Assembly: GCA_965662355.1 (NCBI GenBank)
Contig: CBFIHP010000006.1
Span: 1-64,000 of the forward strand
Direction of reading: 5' to 3'
Origin: GCA-2683825 sp965662355
GTDB lineage: Bacteria; Planctomycetota; UBA1135; GCA-002686595
Length of the DNA stretch: 64,000 bases
Shown here in pieces: positions 1-9,509 of the stretch (position 1 is the first letter of the stretch; each line of letters begins with the position of its first letter). The notes below the pieces were generated by a model that saw nothing but the letters and a program-made list of their open reading frames with translations, was not told where the DNA came from and did no database searches. The position numbers were made by a program, and so were the translations under genes.

Positions 1-34
1 CATAAAGTGGCGCGGACGACTCGGAGGGTGAATC

Positions 35-523
35 ATGTTCACTGGCGAGTCGCTCCATAGCCTCGATGCGAAGAACAGGGTCTTCGTTCCCAAGCGTTTC
101 CAGCATGTGCTAGGCAACGCCGCGGACGGCCACCCGAAGCTCGTTCTGACCCGTGGCTTCGAGAAGAGCCTCTTTCTCTTCTCGACCCAGGGTTTCAACG
201 AGGTCCTGCGCCGGCTCAAGACCCAGCCCTTCGGAGGATCGCGCATGCGCAACATGCAGCGTCGGTTCTTCGCCAACGTCCACGAGACGCAGCTCGATGC
301 GTCGGGGCGAGTCGTCCTTCCGGAGAAGCTCCGTCGCTATGCGGAGCTCGAGAAAGAGGTGGTGATGGTCGGGGTCGCCGACCGCGCGGAGGTTTGGGAC
401 CGCGTGCGTTGGGGACAGTTCGAGGAGGAGGGTGCTGATGAGTACGACGAGCTCGACTCGGTTCTCACTGGCGATTCGTTCTACACAGAACCCGAGCCCG
501 ACGACGAACCGTCGCGCAATTGA
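35..523 (+). CDS. mraZ: Transcriptional regulator MraZ
   Basis: 162 residues, slightly longer than the usual 143-152. It contains the two AbrB-like half-domains of MraZ, each with the family DxxxR signature: DAKNR near residue 11 and DASGR near residue 96. MraZ is known as a DNA-binding regulator of the dcw cluster that binds repeats ahead of its own gene; only 34 bases of that upstream region are visible, so its operator cannot be judged. A Shine-Dalgarno (GGAGGG) sits about 7 bases before the ATG. The acidic C-terminal tail beyond residue 140 is extra to the family. As first gene of the division and cell-wall cluster, its position supports the call. Confidence 0.95.
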   Translation: MFTGESLHSLDAKNRVFVPKRFQHVLGNAADGHPKLVLTRGFEKSLFLFSTQGFNEVLRRLKTQPFGGSRMRNMQRRFFANVHETQLDASGRVVLPEKLRRYAELEKEVVMVGVADRAEVWDRVRWGQFEEEGADEYDELDSVLTGDSFYTEPEPDDEPSRN

Positions 524-565
524 GGAGGTTCAAAGAGGAGGATGATTGCCTTTTGGGGGGATGTC

Positions 566-1525
566 ATGAGTGAGCCTGAACGCGTGCACACACCCGTTCT
601 CGTGCGCGAAGTGTGTTCGCACTTCACGGACGAGGCTCCCGAGTCGATCGCCGGATGGGTGATCGACGGAACGCTTGGCGCCGGTGGTCACAGCCGAGCG
701 TTGCTCGAGGCGTACCCCAACATCAAGGTCTTCGGCCTGGATCAGGATCCCGAGGTCCTGTCCATCGCCAAGCGCGACCTCGCCGCATTCGAAGACCGTG
801 TCGTGTTCGCACGCGGTCGGTTCTCGCGGCTCTTCGCGCTACTGAGTGAGGCCGGCATCGAGTCGGCCATCGGAGTGCTGTTCGATCTCGGTGCGAACTC
901 ACTGCATTTCGATCGTCCCGAGCGCGGTTTCAGCTTCGCGGCCGATGGGCCGCTCGACATGCGCATGGATCCCGAGCGGCGCCGCACGGCGGCCGACATC
1001 GTGAATTCCTGGGACGAAGAAGATCTCGCCGACCTCTTCTATCACGAGGGCGGTGAAAAGAACTCCCGACGCATCGCACATGCGATCGTACAAGCGCGTC
1101 GCCGCGTTCCGTTCCTGCGGACCTCGGCACTCGCGGAAACGATCAGTGGGGCGTCGGGTAGAAAAGGCGGGCGGATACATCCGGCGACGCGGTCCTTCCA
1201 GGCTCTGCGTCGTGCCGTGAACGAGGAAGCGGACGAGCTCATGCACGGCCTCAAGGTGGCCGAACGCGTCCTCGAGGATCACGGTCGACTTCTCGTTATC
1301 ACCTTTCATTCGGGTGAGGACGGCGTGGTCAAGCGGTACCTTCAAGAGCGTGCCCGGGGAGGCTTCTGGCAGCTGGTCAATAAAAAGCCTCTCGGACCCG
1401 GGGCGGCCGAGCGCCGAACAAATCCCCGGGCGCGCTCAGCTCGTCTTCGCTGTGCCATGCGCAAGCGTGGCGCGGACGACGCCCTATCCTCGTTGGCGGA
1501 CGAGGTTTGGGAGGAGGCGCAATGA
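566..1525 (+). CDS. rsmH: 16S rRNA (cytosine(1402)-N(4))-methyltransferase RsmH
   Basis: 319 residues from ATG 566. An in-frame ATG at 542 would add eight residues, but 566 has a G-rich ribosome site (GGGGGG) just upstream and gives the family-like start MSEPERVHTPVLVREV. It N4-methylates C1402 of 16S rRNA using SAM. The SAM site DGTLGAGGHS and GLDQDPEVL follow each other, and the C-terminal RTNPRARSARLRC block is typical of RsmH/MraW. It is the second dcw gene, as in most bacteria, and its TGA overlaps the next ATG (ATGA). Confidence 0.95.
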   Translation: MSEPERVHTPVLVREVCSHFTDEAPESIAGWVIDGTLGAGGHSRALLEAYPNIKVFGLDQDPEVLSIAKRDLAAFEDRVVFARGRFSRLFALLSEAGIESAIGVLFDLGANSLHFDRPERGFSFAADGPLDMRMDPERRRTAADIVNSWDEEDLADLFYHEGGEKNSRRIAHAIVQARRRVPFLRTSALAETISGASGRKGGRIHPATRSFQALRRAVNEEADELMHGLKVAERVLEDHGRLLVITFHSGEDGVVKRYLQERARGGFWQLVNKKPLGPGAAERRTNPRARSARLRCAMRKRGADDALSSLADEVWEEAQ

Positions 1526-1785
1526 TGAAGAACCTCCTCGCCATCGGACTGTGTGCCGGCATCCTCGTTGTGGGGCTGGTCACCAGTTCGATCTCGGCCA
1601 AGAATCGCAAGCGCGAGAGCAGGCTCGATCAGATGCAACGCAAGTGCGAACAGACCGTGCGTCAAAACGAGCACCTGAGCATGTGGAACTCGCAGAGAGA
1701 ATGGGCGCTATTCTCGGACGAGGGCTTACCCGAAGACGAGCGTGAAGCGCTCCACGAGAGACCCGTTCCGTACGTGGACATCTAG
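1522..1785 (+). CDS. FtsL-like small bitopic division protein
   Basis: 87 residues, with one membrane span at about residues 4-23 followed by a charged, probably coiled-coil stretch at about 27-60. Topology, size and position between rsmH and the penicillin-binding protein match FtsL. FtsL is poorly conserved in sequence, so the assignment rests on context. Its start codon overlaps the rsmH stop (ATGA), suggesting translational coupling; a second ATG follows at once at 1525. In other bacteria FtsL works with FtsB/FtsQ to activate FtsWI, and no ftsQ or ftsB is visible here. Confidence 0.65.
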   Translation: MMKNLLAIGLCAGILVVGLVTSSISAKNRKRESRLDQMQRKCEQTVRQNEHLSMWNSQREWALFSDEGLPEDEREALHERPVPYVDI

Positions 1786-1792
1786 CACTCCG

Positions 1793-4150
1793 ATGGCCAA
1801 CCAGACCTTCTCTTCCGCCTCGGGGCTACGGCCTGCTAGCGCCTTCGTGGTGATCGGGATCGTCATCGTTGCCGTCGCCATTCAGATCGCGTGGGTGTCG
1901 TACTGGCGCGATGGGAGCCAGCCCGCTCGGGTCGAGGAAGAGACCCGCAAGCAGCCGGAGTATTCGATCTCCGATTCGCGGGGCCAGGTCCTGGCTCGCT
2001 TTCTGCCCAGCGTGTGTCTGAACATGTCGCCGCGCAGCATGTGGCAAGCCCACACGCCGGAGCTGATGGCCGAGGAGATCTCCAAGGTCCTCGACCGCTG
2101 GGTGGACTCGGACACGCTGCTCGCGCTCTTCTTTCCGGATGCCGACGATCTCGGTGTGATCGAGGTCGATGGCTGGAACATCAGCCCACGACAGGCGGAG
2201 CGCATCAACGAGTGGATCATCTCGGGGGCGGGATCGAAGAAGGGGCACCTCGAGGGAATCTGGATCGAGCGTTTGCCGATCAGGGACGCTGGCGAGAGGC
2301 TGTACCAGGAGCGGCTCTTCTGGCGACCGAAGGCTCTGCTCTCCAAGGCACACCGCGAGCTGCACGGATCCCGCAGCGCGTGGCGCTGGGCGAGGCGCTT
2401 GGCGGATGGGCTCACCTGCTGCATCCTCGAACCCGAGGAAGCCTCGCTCTACATGGAGTACGAGCCCAAGGAGAAGGACGTGGTTCGCGCGGGGCTCTGG
2501 GCCGATCTTTGCCCTTCGGCCGACACGACGCCATTGAGGGGCATTCCTCCCGACAAGCTCGTCGCGTTGCGCAACGTGCTCGCAGACCAGGGCGTCCTGC
2601 CCTGGCAAATGGACATCGTCTACGACCGCAAACGCGTCTATCCTGCCGGTAGGGCCCGTTTGTTCGGCTGCTGGGGCTACGTCGAGCACGACGCTACCGA
2701 ACGCACGCCCCGGGGGGGGCTCGAGCGGTTATGCGACGAAATGCTCGCGGCCAAACGCTGGCCCGTGCCCGAATCAACGCCCGAGGTCTACACGTGGCGC
2801 AAGGACCGTACGGTTCGTGGGCGACGCTCCAATAGCTTCGTCTCCTATGAGCCTGCCAGCTCCGTGCCGGTGATCGTTACGACCCTGGACCTCTCGCTAC
2901 AGGCCTTCGTGAAGGAGGCTCTGGCCGAGGTGATTGCAACGCACGAGCCCGCGCTCGCCATGGCGCTCGTGGCGGACGTCGCGACCGGGGATGTGCTAGC
3001 TGTGGAATCGCTTGACGCCTACGGCGTGCAGTACTTCGTGCCGCTCTACCATCAGTTCACGGTCGGCTCGACTTTCAAGCTTGTGACCATGGCGGTCGCC
3101 CTCGAGGAAGGAGTCGTCGATCCGACCGATCCGATCGACGTCGGTCAGGGGGCGTTCCGGGTCAACAACAGTGAAGGTCGGCCGACCCGCCGTGTTATTC
3201 GCGAAGCCGAAGGAGCCCGGACGGGGATCATTCCGGCCGCGGAGTGCGTCGCTTTCTCGAACAACGCCGGCATGGCCAAGATCGGTCTGCTTGTCGATGA
3301 CGAGCGCTTCCACGCTTACATGAAGCGCCTCGGCTATGGAGAAAAGCCGGGCACAGGTCTCGGGTCCGAACGTGGGGGGTCGATGCCGAAGCTGCCGTGG
3401 AAGCGCCAATACACCCACGCGTCCATCGGTTTCGGACACGAACTGTCTTCGACGCTCTGGCAACACGCGACCTCCCTGATCTCGATCCTGCGCGGTGGAC
3501 TCTATCGCCCATTGCGCATCGTGCGCGGCCTCGAGCTGGACCAGGAACGCTACGAGTGTTCCCTGGAGCCTGGAGAGCGGGTTTTCAGCGAGGACACCGC
3601 CAACAAAGTGCGCCAGATGATGCGCTTGGGTTCGCAGATCGGTACGGGCGACGACCTACGACCGCTCTTCGAGAAGCACCTGGCTGCCTGGGCGGGACGG
3701 GACATCGACGGGCTCGATTTCGATTTCGGCACGAAGACAGGGACCGCACAAAAGGTGCCGACCGAGGTCTGTCTGCACGTCGAGCTTGGCCTACAGCAAG
3801 GCACCTCCACGGGCGTGGAGAAGCCTCACAAGAGCTGTTACACCAGCTCGATCTGTGTCTTCGGAAGCCGTCCGGGGGACGACCGAGAATTGATGGTTCT
3901 CGTGGTCGTGGACGAACCCCGGGGCGAGAAGCGCTTCGGCGCCCAGGTCGCAGGGCCTGCGGCCGAGAAAATTCTCAGCGAGGCTCTCGGTCTGACGAAG
4001 AGCGGCGAGGCACCCGACAGCCAGGGGGCTCTTGGCTTCGGGACGAGCGAGCTGGCCTTCTCGAACAAGAAATTCCAACCCTGGCGGGTCGTAGAGCGCG
4101 AGGAGTGGGCGTCGGAAGGCGAGACGATCCAGGGGGATTCCCCATGGTGA
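1793..4150 (+). CDS. ftsI: Peptidoglycan D,D-transpeptidase FtsI (class B PBP)
   Basis: 785 residues, considerably longer than typical FtsI (about 550-600). ATG 1793 was preferred to an in-frame GTG-type start at 1742, which lies inside the preceding gene. A single N-terminal membrane anchor spans about residues 14-36. The three transpeptidase motifs are intact: Ser426-Thr-Phe-Lys (SxxK), Ser489-Asn-Asn (SxN) and Lys648-Thr-Gly (KTG). The extra length is in the N-terminal non-catalytic domain plus an approximately 60-residue C-terminal tail; no PASTA repeats are seen. It cross-links septal peptidoglycan with its partner FtsW, encoded downstream. Its end overlaps murE by 7 bases. Confidence 0.92.
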   Translation: MANQTFSSASGLRPASAFVVIGIVIVAVAIQIAWVSYWRDGSQPARVEEETRKQPEYSISDSRGQVLARFLPSVCLNMSPRSMWQAHTPELMAEEISKVLDRWVDSDTLLALFFPDADDLGVIEVDGWNISPRQAERINEWIISGAGSKKGHLEGIWIERLPIRDAGERLYQERLFWRPKALLSKAHRELHGSRSAWRWARRLADGLTCCILEPEEASLYMEYEPKEKDVVRAGLWADLCPSADTTPLRGIPPDKLVALRNVLADQGVLPWQMDIVYDRKRVYPAGRARLFGCWGYVEHDATERTPRGGLERLCDEMLAAKRWPVPESTPEVYTWRKDRTVRGRRSNSFVSYEPASSVPVIVTTLDLSLQAFVKEALAEVIATHEPALAMALVADVATGDVLAVESLDAYGVQYFVPLYHQFTVGSTFKLVTMAVALEEGVVDPTDPIDVGQGAFRVNNSEGRPTRRVIREAEGARTGIIPAAECVAFSNNAGMAKIGLLVDDERFHAYMKRLGYGEKPGTGLGSERGGSMPKLPWKRQYTHASIGFGHELSSTLWQHATSLISILRGGLYRPLRIVRGLELDQERYECSLEPGERVFSEDTANKVRQMMRLGSQIGTGDDLRPLFEKHLAAWAGRDIDGLDFDFGTKTGTAQKVPTEVCLHVELGLQQGTSTGVEKPHKSCYTSSICVFGSRPGDDRELMVLVVVDEPRGEKRFGAQVAGPAAEKILSEALGLTKSGEAPDSQGALGFGTSELAFSNKKFQPWRVVEREEWASEGETIQGDSPW

Positions 4151-5655
4151 AACTCGCACTGCTTCTCGAACGTCTCGGGGGTGAGTGTCTGGGCGCGAGG
4201 GGCGCGGCCAAGAACCCCGAGATCGCCGATGTCCACCTCGACAGTCGCCGCGTTGGGAAGGGCGAACTCTTCGCCGCGTTGCCCGGAACGATCTCCGACG
4301 GGGCCCGATTCGCCGTGGATGCGCTGGAAAAGGGAGCGGTTTGTGTTCTTTCTCCAGCCCCCCTCAAGGGCATCTCTGGGCTGAACTGGGTCCACCCCGA
4401 GGCGCGCCGGATCGCGGGCGAGGCAGCGGCCCTGATTCACGGACATCCGGGCCGCAAACAGGCCGTTATCGGAGTCACCGGAACCAACGGCAAGACCACC
4501 GTGGCACACATCGCGGGCGAGCTCCTCGAACACGTCGGAAAGAAGCCCGCCGTGATCGGCACCGTGGCCGTAAAACTGCATGATTCCGCCCCAAAACCGG
4601 CAACGCACACCACCCCCGATGCCTGCGAGCTCCAGCGTTTGGCGGCTCGAAATCTGGCCCAGGGGGGGGATACTTTCGTCCTCGAGGCGAGCTCCCATGC
4701 CCTCGACCAGGAGCGCCTGGCCGGGCTGGAGCTCGATGTCGCAATCTTCACCAATCTGACCCGCGATCACCTCGATTACCACACGAGCCTGGAGGAGTAC
4801 GCCTCCGCCAAGGAACGCATCTTCGACCACCTAAAAGAGGGCGGAGTTGCGGCGGTGAACCTCGACGATCCCGCTGCGGAGCGTATGATTCTCGCCGCCG
4901 AGAAAAAAAAAGCTCGTGTCATCACGTACGGGACCAGGTCGCCGAGTGCGATCCTGTCCGCGTCTCTATCTGATGCTGGCCCACTGGGGTCTCACCTGTT
5001 CCTACAAGGTATGGGGATTCCTCGGACCGGGTTCTTTCTACCCCTAGTTGGCCGGCACAACATCGAGAACGCGCTGGCGGCGATAGCCGCGGTCCTCTCG
5101 GTGGAGGCGAGCCCTTCCCACGTTTTGGGAGGGCTCGCCTCTATCTCTTCTCCACCTGGACGCCTCGAGCGTGTGGAGACCAGGAACACCGGACTGAAGG
5201 TGTTCATCGATTACGCGCACACGCCCGACGCGCTCGAGCGCGTGCTGGAGACGTTGCGCGAGCTCATGACTCTCGACGACGACGAGAGTCATGCGATTCT
5301 CGAGGGCAGGTTGATCTGCCTCTTCGGTTGCGGCGGCAATCGCGATCGCGACAAGCGTGCTCCCATGGGGGAGGTCGTCGGTCGCCTCGCGGACATGGGC
5401 ATCGTCACCAGCGATAACCCGCGCTTCGAGGATCCCGAAGCGATCATTCGCCAGATCGTCGTGGGCTTCGAAGGCCAGAATGCCGACGTTATCGTCGAGC
5501 ACGACCGCCGGGCCGCGATTCGCAAGGCTCTGCGCTTGATCGGTCGCGGCGACGTCCTTCTGATCGCGGGCAAGGGGCACGAGGTCTGGCAGCGCGTACG
5601 CGAGCGCCGGGTCCCGTTCGAGGACAAGAAGGTCGTCATGGAGGAGCTTCCGTGA
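4144..5655 (+). CDS. murE: UDP-MurNAc-L-Ala-D-Glu--2,6-diaminopimelate ligase MurE
   Basis: 503 residues. The frame is open far upstream, but ATG 4144, overlapping the ftsI stop, gives a normal Mur ligase N-terminus. ATP-binding loop GVTGTNGKTT lies at about residues 109-118. The substrate-selecting motif DNPR is at 424-427; in MurE this signature goes with meso-diaminopimelate rather than lysine, so the peptidoglycan stem is expected to contain mDAP. It adds the third residue of the peptide stem in the cytoplasm. It overlaps murF by four bases (GTGA). Confidence 0.95.
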   Translation: MVKLALLLERLGGECLGARGAAKNPEIADVHLDSRRVGKGELFAALPGTISDGARFAVDALEKGAVCVLSPAPLKGISGLNWVHPEARRIAGEAAALIHGHPGRKQAVIGVTGTNGKTTVAHIAGELLEHVGKKPAVIGTVAVKLHDSAPKPATHTTPDACELQRLAARNLAQGGDTFVLEASSHALDQERLAGLELDVAIFTNLTRDHLDYHTSLEEYASAKERIFDHLKEGGVAAVNLDDPAAERMILAAEKKKARVITYGTRSPSAILSASLSDAGPLGSHLFLQGMGIPRTGFFLPLVGRHNIENALAAIAAVLSVEASPSHVLGGLASISSPPGRLERVETRNTGLKVFIDYAHTPDALERVLETLRELMTLDDDESHAILEGRLICLFGCGGNRDRDKRAPMGEVVGRLADMGIVTSDNPRFEDPEAIIRQIVVGFEGQNADVIVEHDRRAAIRKALRLIGRGDVLLIAGKGHEVWQRVRERRVPFEDKKVVMEELP

Positions 5656-7073
5656 AGCCCTTCTCTTTTCAGGAGCTGCTCGACTGCACCGGCGCCGTTC
5701 AAGTGAGTGGCGATTCCTCGCTCGAGATCGCAGGCGTCAGCACGGACACGCGCAGCCTGCGCCGGGGCGAGCTCTTTCTGGCCCTGTCCGGACCGAACTT
5801 CGACGGCAACGGTTTCGCCGAGAAGGCCATCGCCGCGGGCGCCTCTGCACTGCTTCTGGCGGATCGTGAACGCGAGAGCCTCGATACCGTGTCGGAGCGC
5901 ATCCCGCTTGCGCTGCACCCCGAGCCGCGCGAGGCCTTCGCGGAGCTGGGCGCGTGGTATCGCTCGACCCTGACGATTCCCCTGGTCGCCATCACCGGCT
6001 CCTGTGGCAAGACCACGACGAAGAACATCCTGCGCGATCTGCTCAGTGCGCGCATGCAGGTCGTCGCCTCGCCCAGCTCGTTCAACAACGACGTGGGCGT
6101 GCCCCACACGTTGCTCTTGGCGGAGGAATCGACCGAGATCCTCATCTGCGAGATCGGGACCAACAACCCCGGCGAGATCGCGGCACTATCGCGCCTCGTG
6201 CGCCCGACGGCCGGCGTGGTGACCAATGTCGGCGCGGTTCATCTCGAAGGCCTCGGTTCGGTCGAGGGCGTCGTGCGCGAGAAGGGCGACTTGCTCAGCA
6301 CCGTGCCTCCCGAGGGATTCTGCGTGCTGAACGCCGACGGGCCCTTCTACACCGAGCTGTGCGCTCGATGCGACGCACGTGTCGTGTCCTTCAGCGTCGA
6401 AGCACCCGACAGCGAAGCCGGCGATCTGAACGCGACCGAGCTGCACTCGCATGCCGCCGGAACGCGCTTTCTCCTGGACGGCCGAGAGATCAGCTCGCCT
6501 CTTCGCGGAACGCACAACGTTCAGAACCTGCTCGCCGCTCTGTGCGTGTGTGTGGGGCTGGACATTCCCATCGAGGACGTACTTCCCCGGGTCGCGACGC
6601 TATCGGCGGGACCGCACCGGCTCGAATGTATCGAGCTGCACGGAGTCACCGTCCTCGACGACAGTTACAACTCGAATCCCGAAGCCCTGCGTGCCGCGTT
6701 GCACACCTTCTCTCGCGAGGAGCGTGCGGAGCGCCGTGTGTTGGTCCTCGGGGATATGCTCGAGCTTGGAGCGCTCGCGGCGGAGCTTCACCATCGTCTG
6801 GGCAGCGAAGCCGCTGAGAGCGACATCTCCGTGCTCGTTCTTGTAGGCGAGCTGGCCAAGGCGGCCGGCTCCGGAGCGCTTGAGAAGGGCTTTCCGCCCG
6901 AAGCGCTGTTGCACTATTCCAGCGCCGCACACGCGGCGGAGGCGGTTTCCACCTGGTCGCGCGAGGGAGACTTCGTGCTGGTCAAGGGATCCCGCGGCAT
7001 CGGACTCGAAAACGTCGTTCAGGCGTTGCGCGAAGAGTGGGGGGAGGGTCCGCTGGAGCGGGCCCCCGAGTAA
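5652..7073 (+). CDS. murF: UDP-MurNAc-tripeptide--D-Ala-D-Ala ligase MurF
   Basis: 473 residues with the Mur ligase layout: N-terminal UDP-substrate domain with the STDTRSLRRGELFLAL signature near residue 30, central ATP-binding loop GSCGKTTTKN near residues 115-124, then the C-terminal domain with LDDSYNSNPEA. It adds D-Ala-D-Ala to complete UDP-MurNAc-pentapeptide. The GTG start overlaps the murE stop, a coupled arrangement. The D-Ala-D-Ala ligase (ddl) that supplies its substrate is not in the window. Confidence 0.95.
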   Translation: MKPFSFQELLDCTGAVQVSGDSSLEIAGVSTDTRSLRRGELFLALSGPNFDGNGFAEKAIAAGASALLLADRERESLDTVSERIPLALHPEPREAFAELGAWYRSTLTIPLVAITGSCGKTTTKNILRDLLSARMQVVASPSSFNNDVGVPHTLLLAEESTEILICEIGTNNPGEIAALSRLVRPTAGVVTNVGAVHLEGLGSVEGVVREKGDLLSTVPPEGFCVLNADGPFYTELCARCDARVVSFSVEAPDSEAGDLNATELHSHAAGTRFLLDGREISSPLRGTHNVQNLLAALCVCVGLDIPIEDVLPRVATLSAGPHRLECIELHGVTVLDDSYNSNPEALRAALHTFSREERAERRVLVLGDMLELGALAAELHHRLGSEAAESDISVLVLVGELAKAAGSGALEKGFPPEALLHYSSAAHAAEAVSTWSREGDFVLVKGSRGIGLENVVQALREEWGEGPLERAPE

Positions 7074-7098
7074 GCGAACTTCAACAAACAAGCCTTCA

Positions 7099-8247
7099 GT
7101 GCTGTACGCCATCCTGCACGACTGGCTCGGGGTCCGGCTCTTCGGATACATCTCGTTCCGAGCAGCTCTAGCCGCCCTGTCCGGCTTCGCACTGGCCCTT
7201 TGGTGGGGCCGGCCGACGATTGCGTGGCTGATGCGTCAGCGCGTTACGGAGAGGTTGACCGACACCGGCTCCTACGCGTTGTCGCGGGGCGCCGAGCAGG
7301 CTGGCAAGCACCTGACCCCGACCATGGGGGGGAGTTTCCTCGTCGCGGCTCTGCTGGCGTCGGTGCTCCTGTGCGCGCGCCTCGACAACCTGCACGTCGT
7401 CCTGGCGGTGCTCTTGACTGCCGGCCTCGCAGCTGTGGGCTTCGTCGACGACTACAAGAAGCTGACCGTCAAGGGCTGCAAGGGACTCAGCAGGAGTGCC
7501 AAGATGCTGGGGCTTTCGAGCGTCACTCTCGGCGTGCTCTTCTGCTACGCCTGGTACGCGAAGACCAGTGGCCGCTGGACCGCCCTCGATCTCTATCCGC
7601 CATTCTTCAAGGATGCGGCCATCCCGTTGGCCCAGGCAGGCGCCTTCGGACTCGTGGGTTTCCTGGCCTTCGAGTGGTTTGTGGTCGTGGGGGCGGCGAA
7701 CGCCGTCAACATCACCGACGGCATGGATGGGCTGGCCGCCGGGTGCATGATCATCTCGTGTGCTGCGCTCGTCATCTTCTGCTATGTCACGGGCCGTCCG
7801 GACTGGACCGCGTACCTGAACGTGCCCCACGTTTCCCACGCCTCCGAGATGGCGGTCGTGGGGGCGGCCCTGTGCGGCGCGTGCATGGGCTTTCTCTGGT
7901 ACAACGCCTTCCCGGCGCAGGTTTTCATGGGGGACTCGGGTTCGCTCCCGCTGGGCGGGATCATGGCCTGGATGGCGCTCGTCTCGAAGCAAGAGCTCGT
8001 CCTGCCCTTGATCGCCAGCGTGTTCGTATTGGATCTCTCAACGAGTTTTCTGCAGACGTTCTGGGCCAAGCGAAACAACGGCAAGCGCATCTTCACGATG
8101 GCCCCGATTCATCACGGTCTGCAGCACTACGGGGGCGTCTTCACCAAGCGTGAAACGGGCTGGCACGAAGTGCAGGTGGTCGTTCGTTTCTGGATTCTCG
8201 CCGCGTGCGGGGCTTTGGCCAGCCTAGCCCTTTTGAAGGTGCGCTGA
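7099..8247 (+). CDS. mraY: Phospho-N-acetylmuramoyl-pentapeptide-transferase MraY
   Basis: 382 residues and about ten membrane spans. GTG 7099 was chosen because the track upstream of it is murF sequence in another frame. It transfers phospho-MurNAc-pentapeptide to undecaprenyl phosphate, making lipid I. Family motifs are visible: FVDDYKKL near 115, NAVNITDGMDGLAAG near 205 and the MGDSGSLPLGG loop. One oddity is the late His motif, normally HHH: it reads His338-His339-Gly340 and is followed by about nine extra residues before the conserved VVRFWI segment. murD, which usually follows, is missing. The next gene overlaps by one base (TGATG). Confidence 0.93.
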   Translation: MLYAILHDWLGVRLFGYISFRAALAALSGFALALWWGRPTIAWLMRQRVTERLTDTGSYALSRGAEQAGKHLTPTMGGSFLVAALLASVLLCARLDNLHVVLAVLLTAGLAAVGFVDDYKKLTVKGCKGLSRSAKMLGLSSVTLGVLFCYAWYAKTSGRWTALDLYPPFFKDAAIPLAQAGAFGLVGFLAFEWFVVVGAANAVNITDGMDGLAAGCMIISCAALVIFCYVTGRPDWTAYLNVPHVSHASEMAVVGAALCGACMGFLWYNAFPAQVFMGDSGSLPLGGIMAWMALVSKQELVLPLIASVFVLDLSTSFLQTFWAKRNNGKRIFTMAPIHHGLQHYGGVFTKRETGWHEVQVVVRFWILAACGALASLALLKVR

Positions 8248-9509
8248 TGGCAAGAAACGCAGCATCGCGAGTCGTCTCTCTCCCTGATGGAGGTATCGGG
8301 AGAGGAATCGCGGGTGGCATCCGGGGAATCGGAGGCGCTTCTCGTACGGGCGAGCAGCTGACGATCACCGGCTTTCTCGACAATCTGACGAAGAAGGCCG
8401 AGGAGTTCGATCCGATGCGCCCGGCGAAGCGACTCTTCATCGTCGCCTTGGCTCTGTGCGGTCTCGGTTTCCTGATCCAGATCTCCCATGCAGCCACGAC
8501 GCGCTCGCCCGACGAATTCCTGGCCGAGGTTCGCTCCCAGGCGGCCTTCCGCATCGCGGCGATCGTGACGATGCTCGTCTGCTATCGCGTCGGGCCGTCG
8601 CGTCTGAAGCCCTTTCTGCCGCACCTCGTGGTGGTCGCGTGCGCGTTCTTGATCGGCGTCTTCATCGAGCCGTTCAAGACGGCCTTGAACGGTGCGAACC
8701 GCTGGATCGAGCTGCCAGGGGTCGGGTTGCGTTTCCAGCCCTCGGAGCTCGCCCGCATCGTGATCGTGCTCTGGATCGCGGATCGCTGTGTGCGTCTCGG
8801 ACAGAAGGTCTTCGATCTTCGCCGCGGCGTGACGCCCATGCTGACCCTCGTCAGTGTCTTTGCCTCGTTGATCCTCTTCGAGACCGATTTCGGTGGCGCG
8901 ATGATCTTCCTGATCTGCGCGCTCTCCACGATCTGGGTCGGCGGTGTGCGCCTGCGCCCCCTGGGTACGTGGGTCTTCGCTACGTGCGGCGGTGCCATCA
9001 TCGCGGCCAGCCTGTTCGTGCCGTACACCCGCGATCGCATCGGGATGTTCCTCGGCACGGTCGAGAACGACCAGATGGCCCGTTCCCTCGACGCGCTCTC
9101 CAGTGGCGCCGTCACGGGGGCGGGTTTTACCCACGGCACTTTTCGCAACGCGGGCGTGCCGTACCTCGAGTCGGACTATGTTTTCGCCCTGGTGGGCGAG
9201 GAGTTGGGACTCCTGGGGATGTGGCTCGTGCTAGCGCTCGAGCTGTGTTTCCTCTGGTTCGCGCTCCGCATGGTCCTGTCGATTCGCGATCGCTTCGATG
9301 CGCTCGCTTCGTTCGGTCTGCTCGTCTCAGTGGCGTTGCAGGCCATGGTCCACGTGCAAGTTGTCTCCGGCCTCGCGCCCCCGAAGGGGATGACCTTGCC
9401 TTTCCTGTCCGACGGGGGCACCTCGCTGATCGTTACCTCACTCGCCGTGGGGTTGGCGCTCGGCGCGGCTCGCAACACCCACATGGAGCTTTACGAATGC
9501 AGTCCATAG
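8247..9509 (+). CDS. ftsW: Lipid II glycosyltransferase FtsW (SEDS family)
   Basis: 420 residues, with a long cytoplasmic N-terminus of about 60 residues and then about ten membrane spans. It has the SEDS signatures: the ESDYVFALVGEELGLLG segment (the Asp corresponds by eye to the catalytic Asp of RodA/FtsW) and GGTSLIVTSLAVGLAL near the end. It polymerises lipid II at the septum together with FtsI. It could be called RodA from sequence alone; location in the dcw run favours FtsW. ATG 8247 overlaps the mraY stop, and its 3' end overlaps the LysM gene by 13 bases. Confidence 0.9.
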   Translation: MARNAASRVVSLPDGGIGRGIAGGIRGIGGASRTGEQLTITGFLDNLTKKAEEFDPMRPAKRLFIVALALCGLGFLIQISHAATTRSPDEFLAEVRSQAAFRIAAIVTMLVCYRVGPSRLKPFLPHLVVVACAFLIGVFIEPFKTALNGANRWIELPGVGLRFQPSELARIVIVLWIADRCVRLGQKVFDLRRGVTPMLTLVSVFASLILFETDFGGAMIFLICALSTIWVGGVRLRPLGTWVFATCGGAIIAASLFVPYTRDRIGMFLGTVENDQMARSLDALSSGAVTGAGFTHGTFRNAGVPYLESDYVFALVGEELGLLGMWLVLALELCFLWFALRMVLSIRDRFDALASFGLLVSVALQAMVHVQVVSGLAPPKGMTLPFLSDGGTSLIVTSLAVGLALGAARNTHMELYECSP

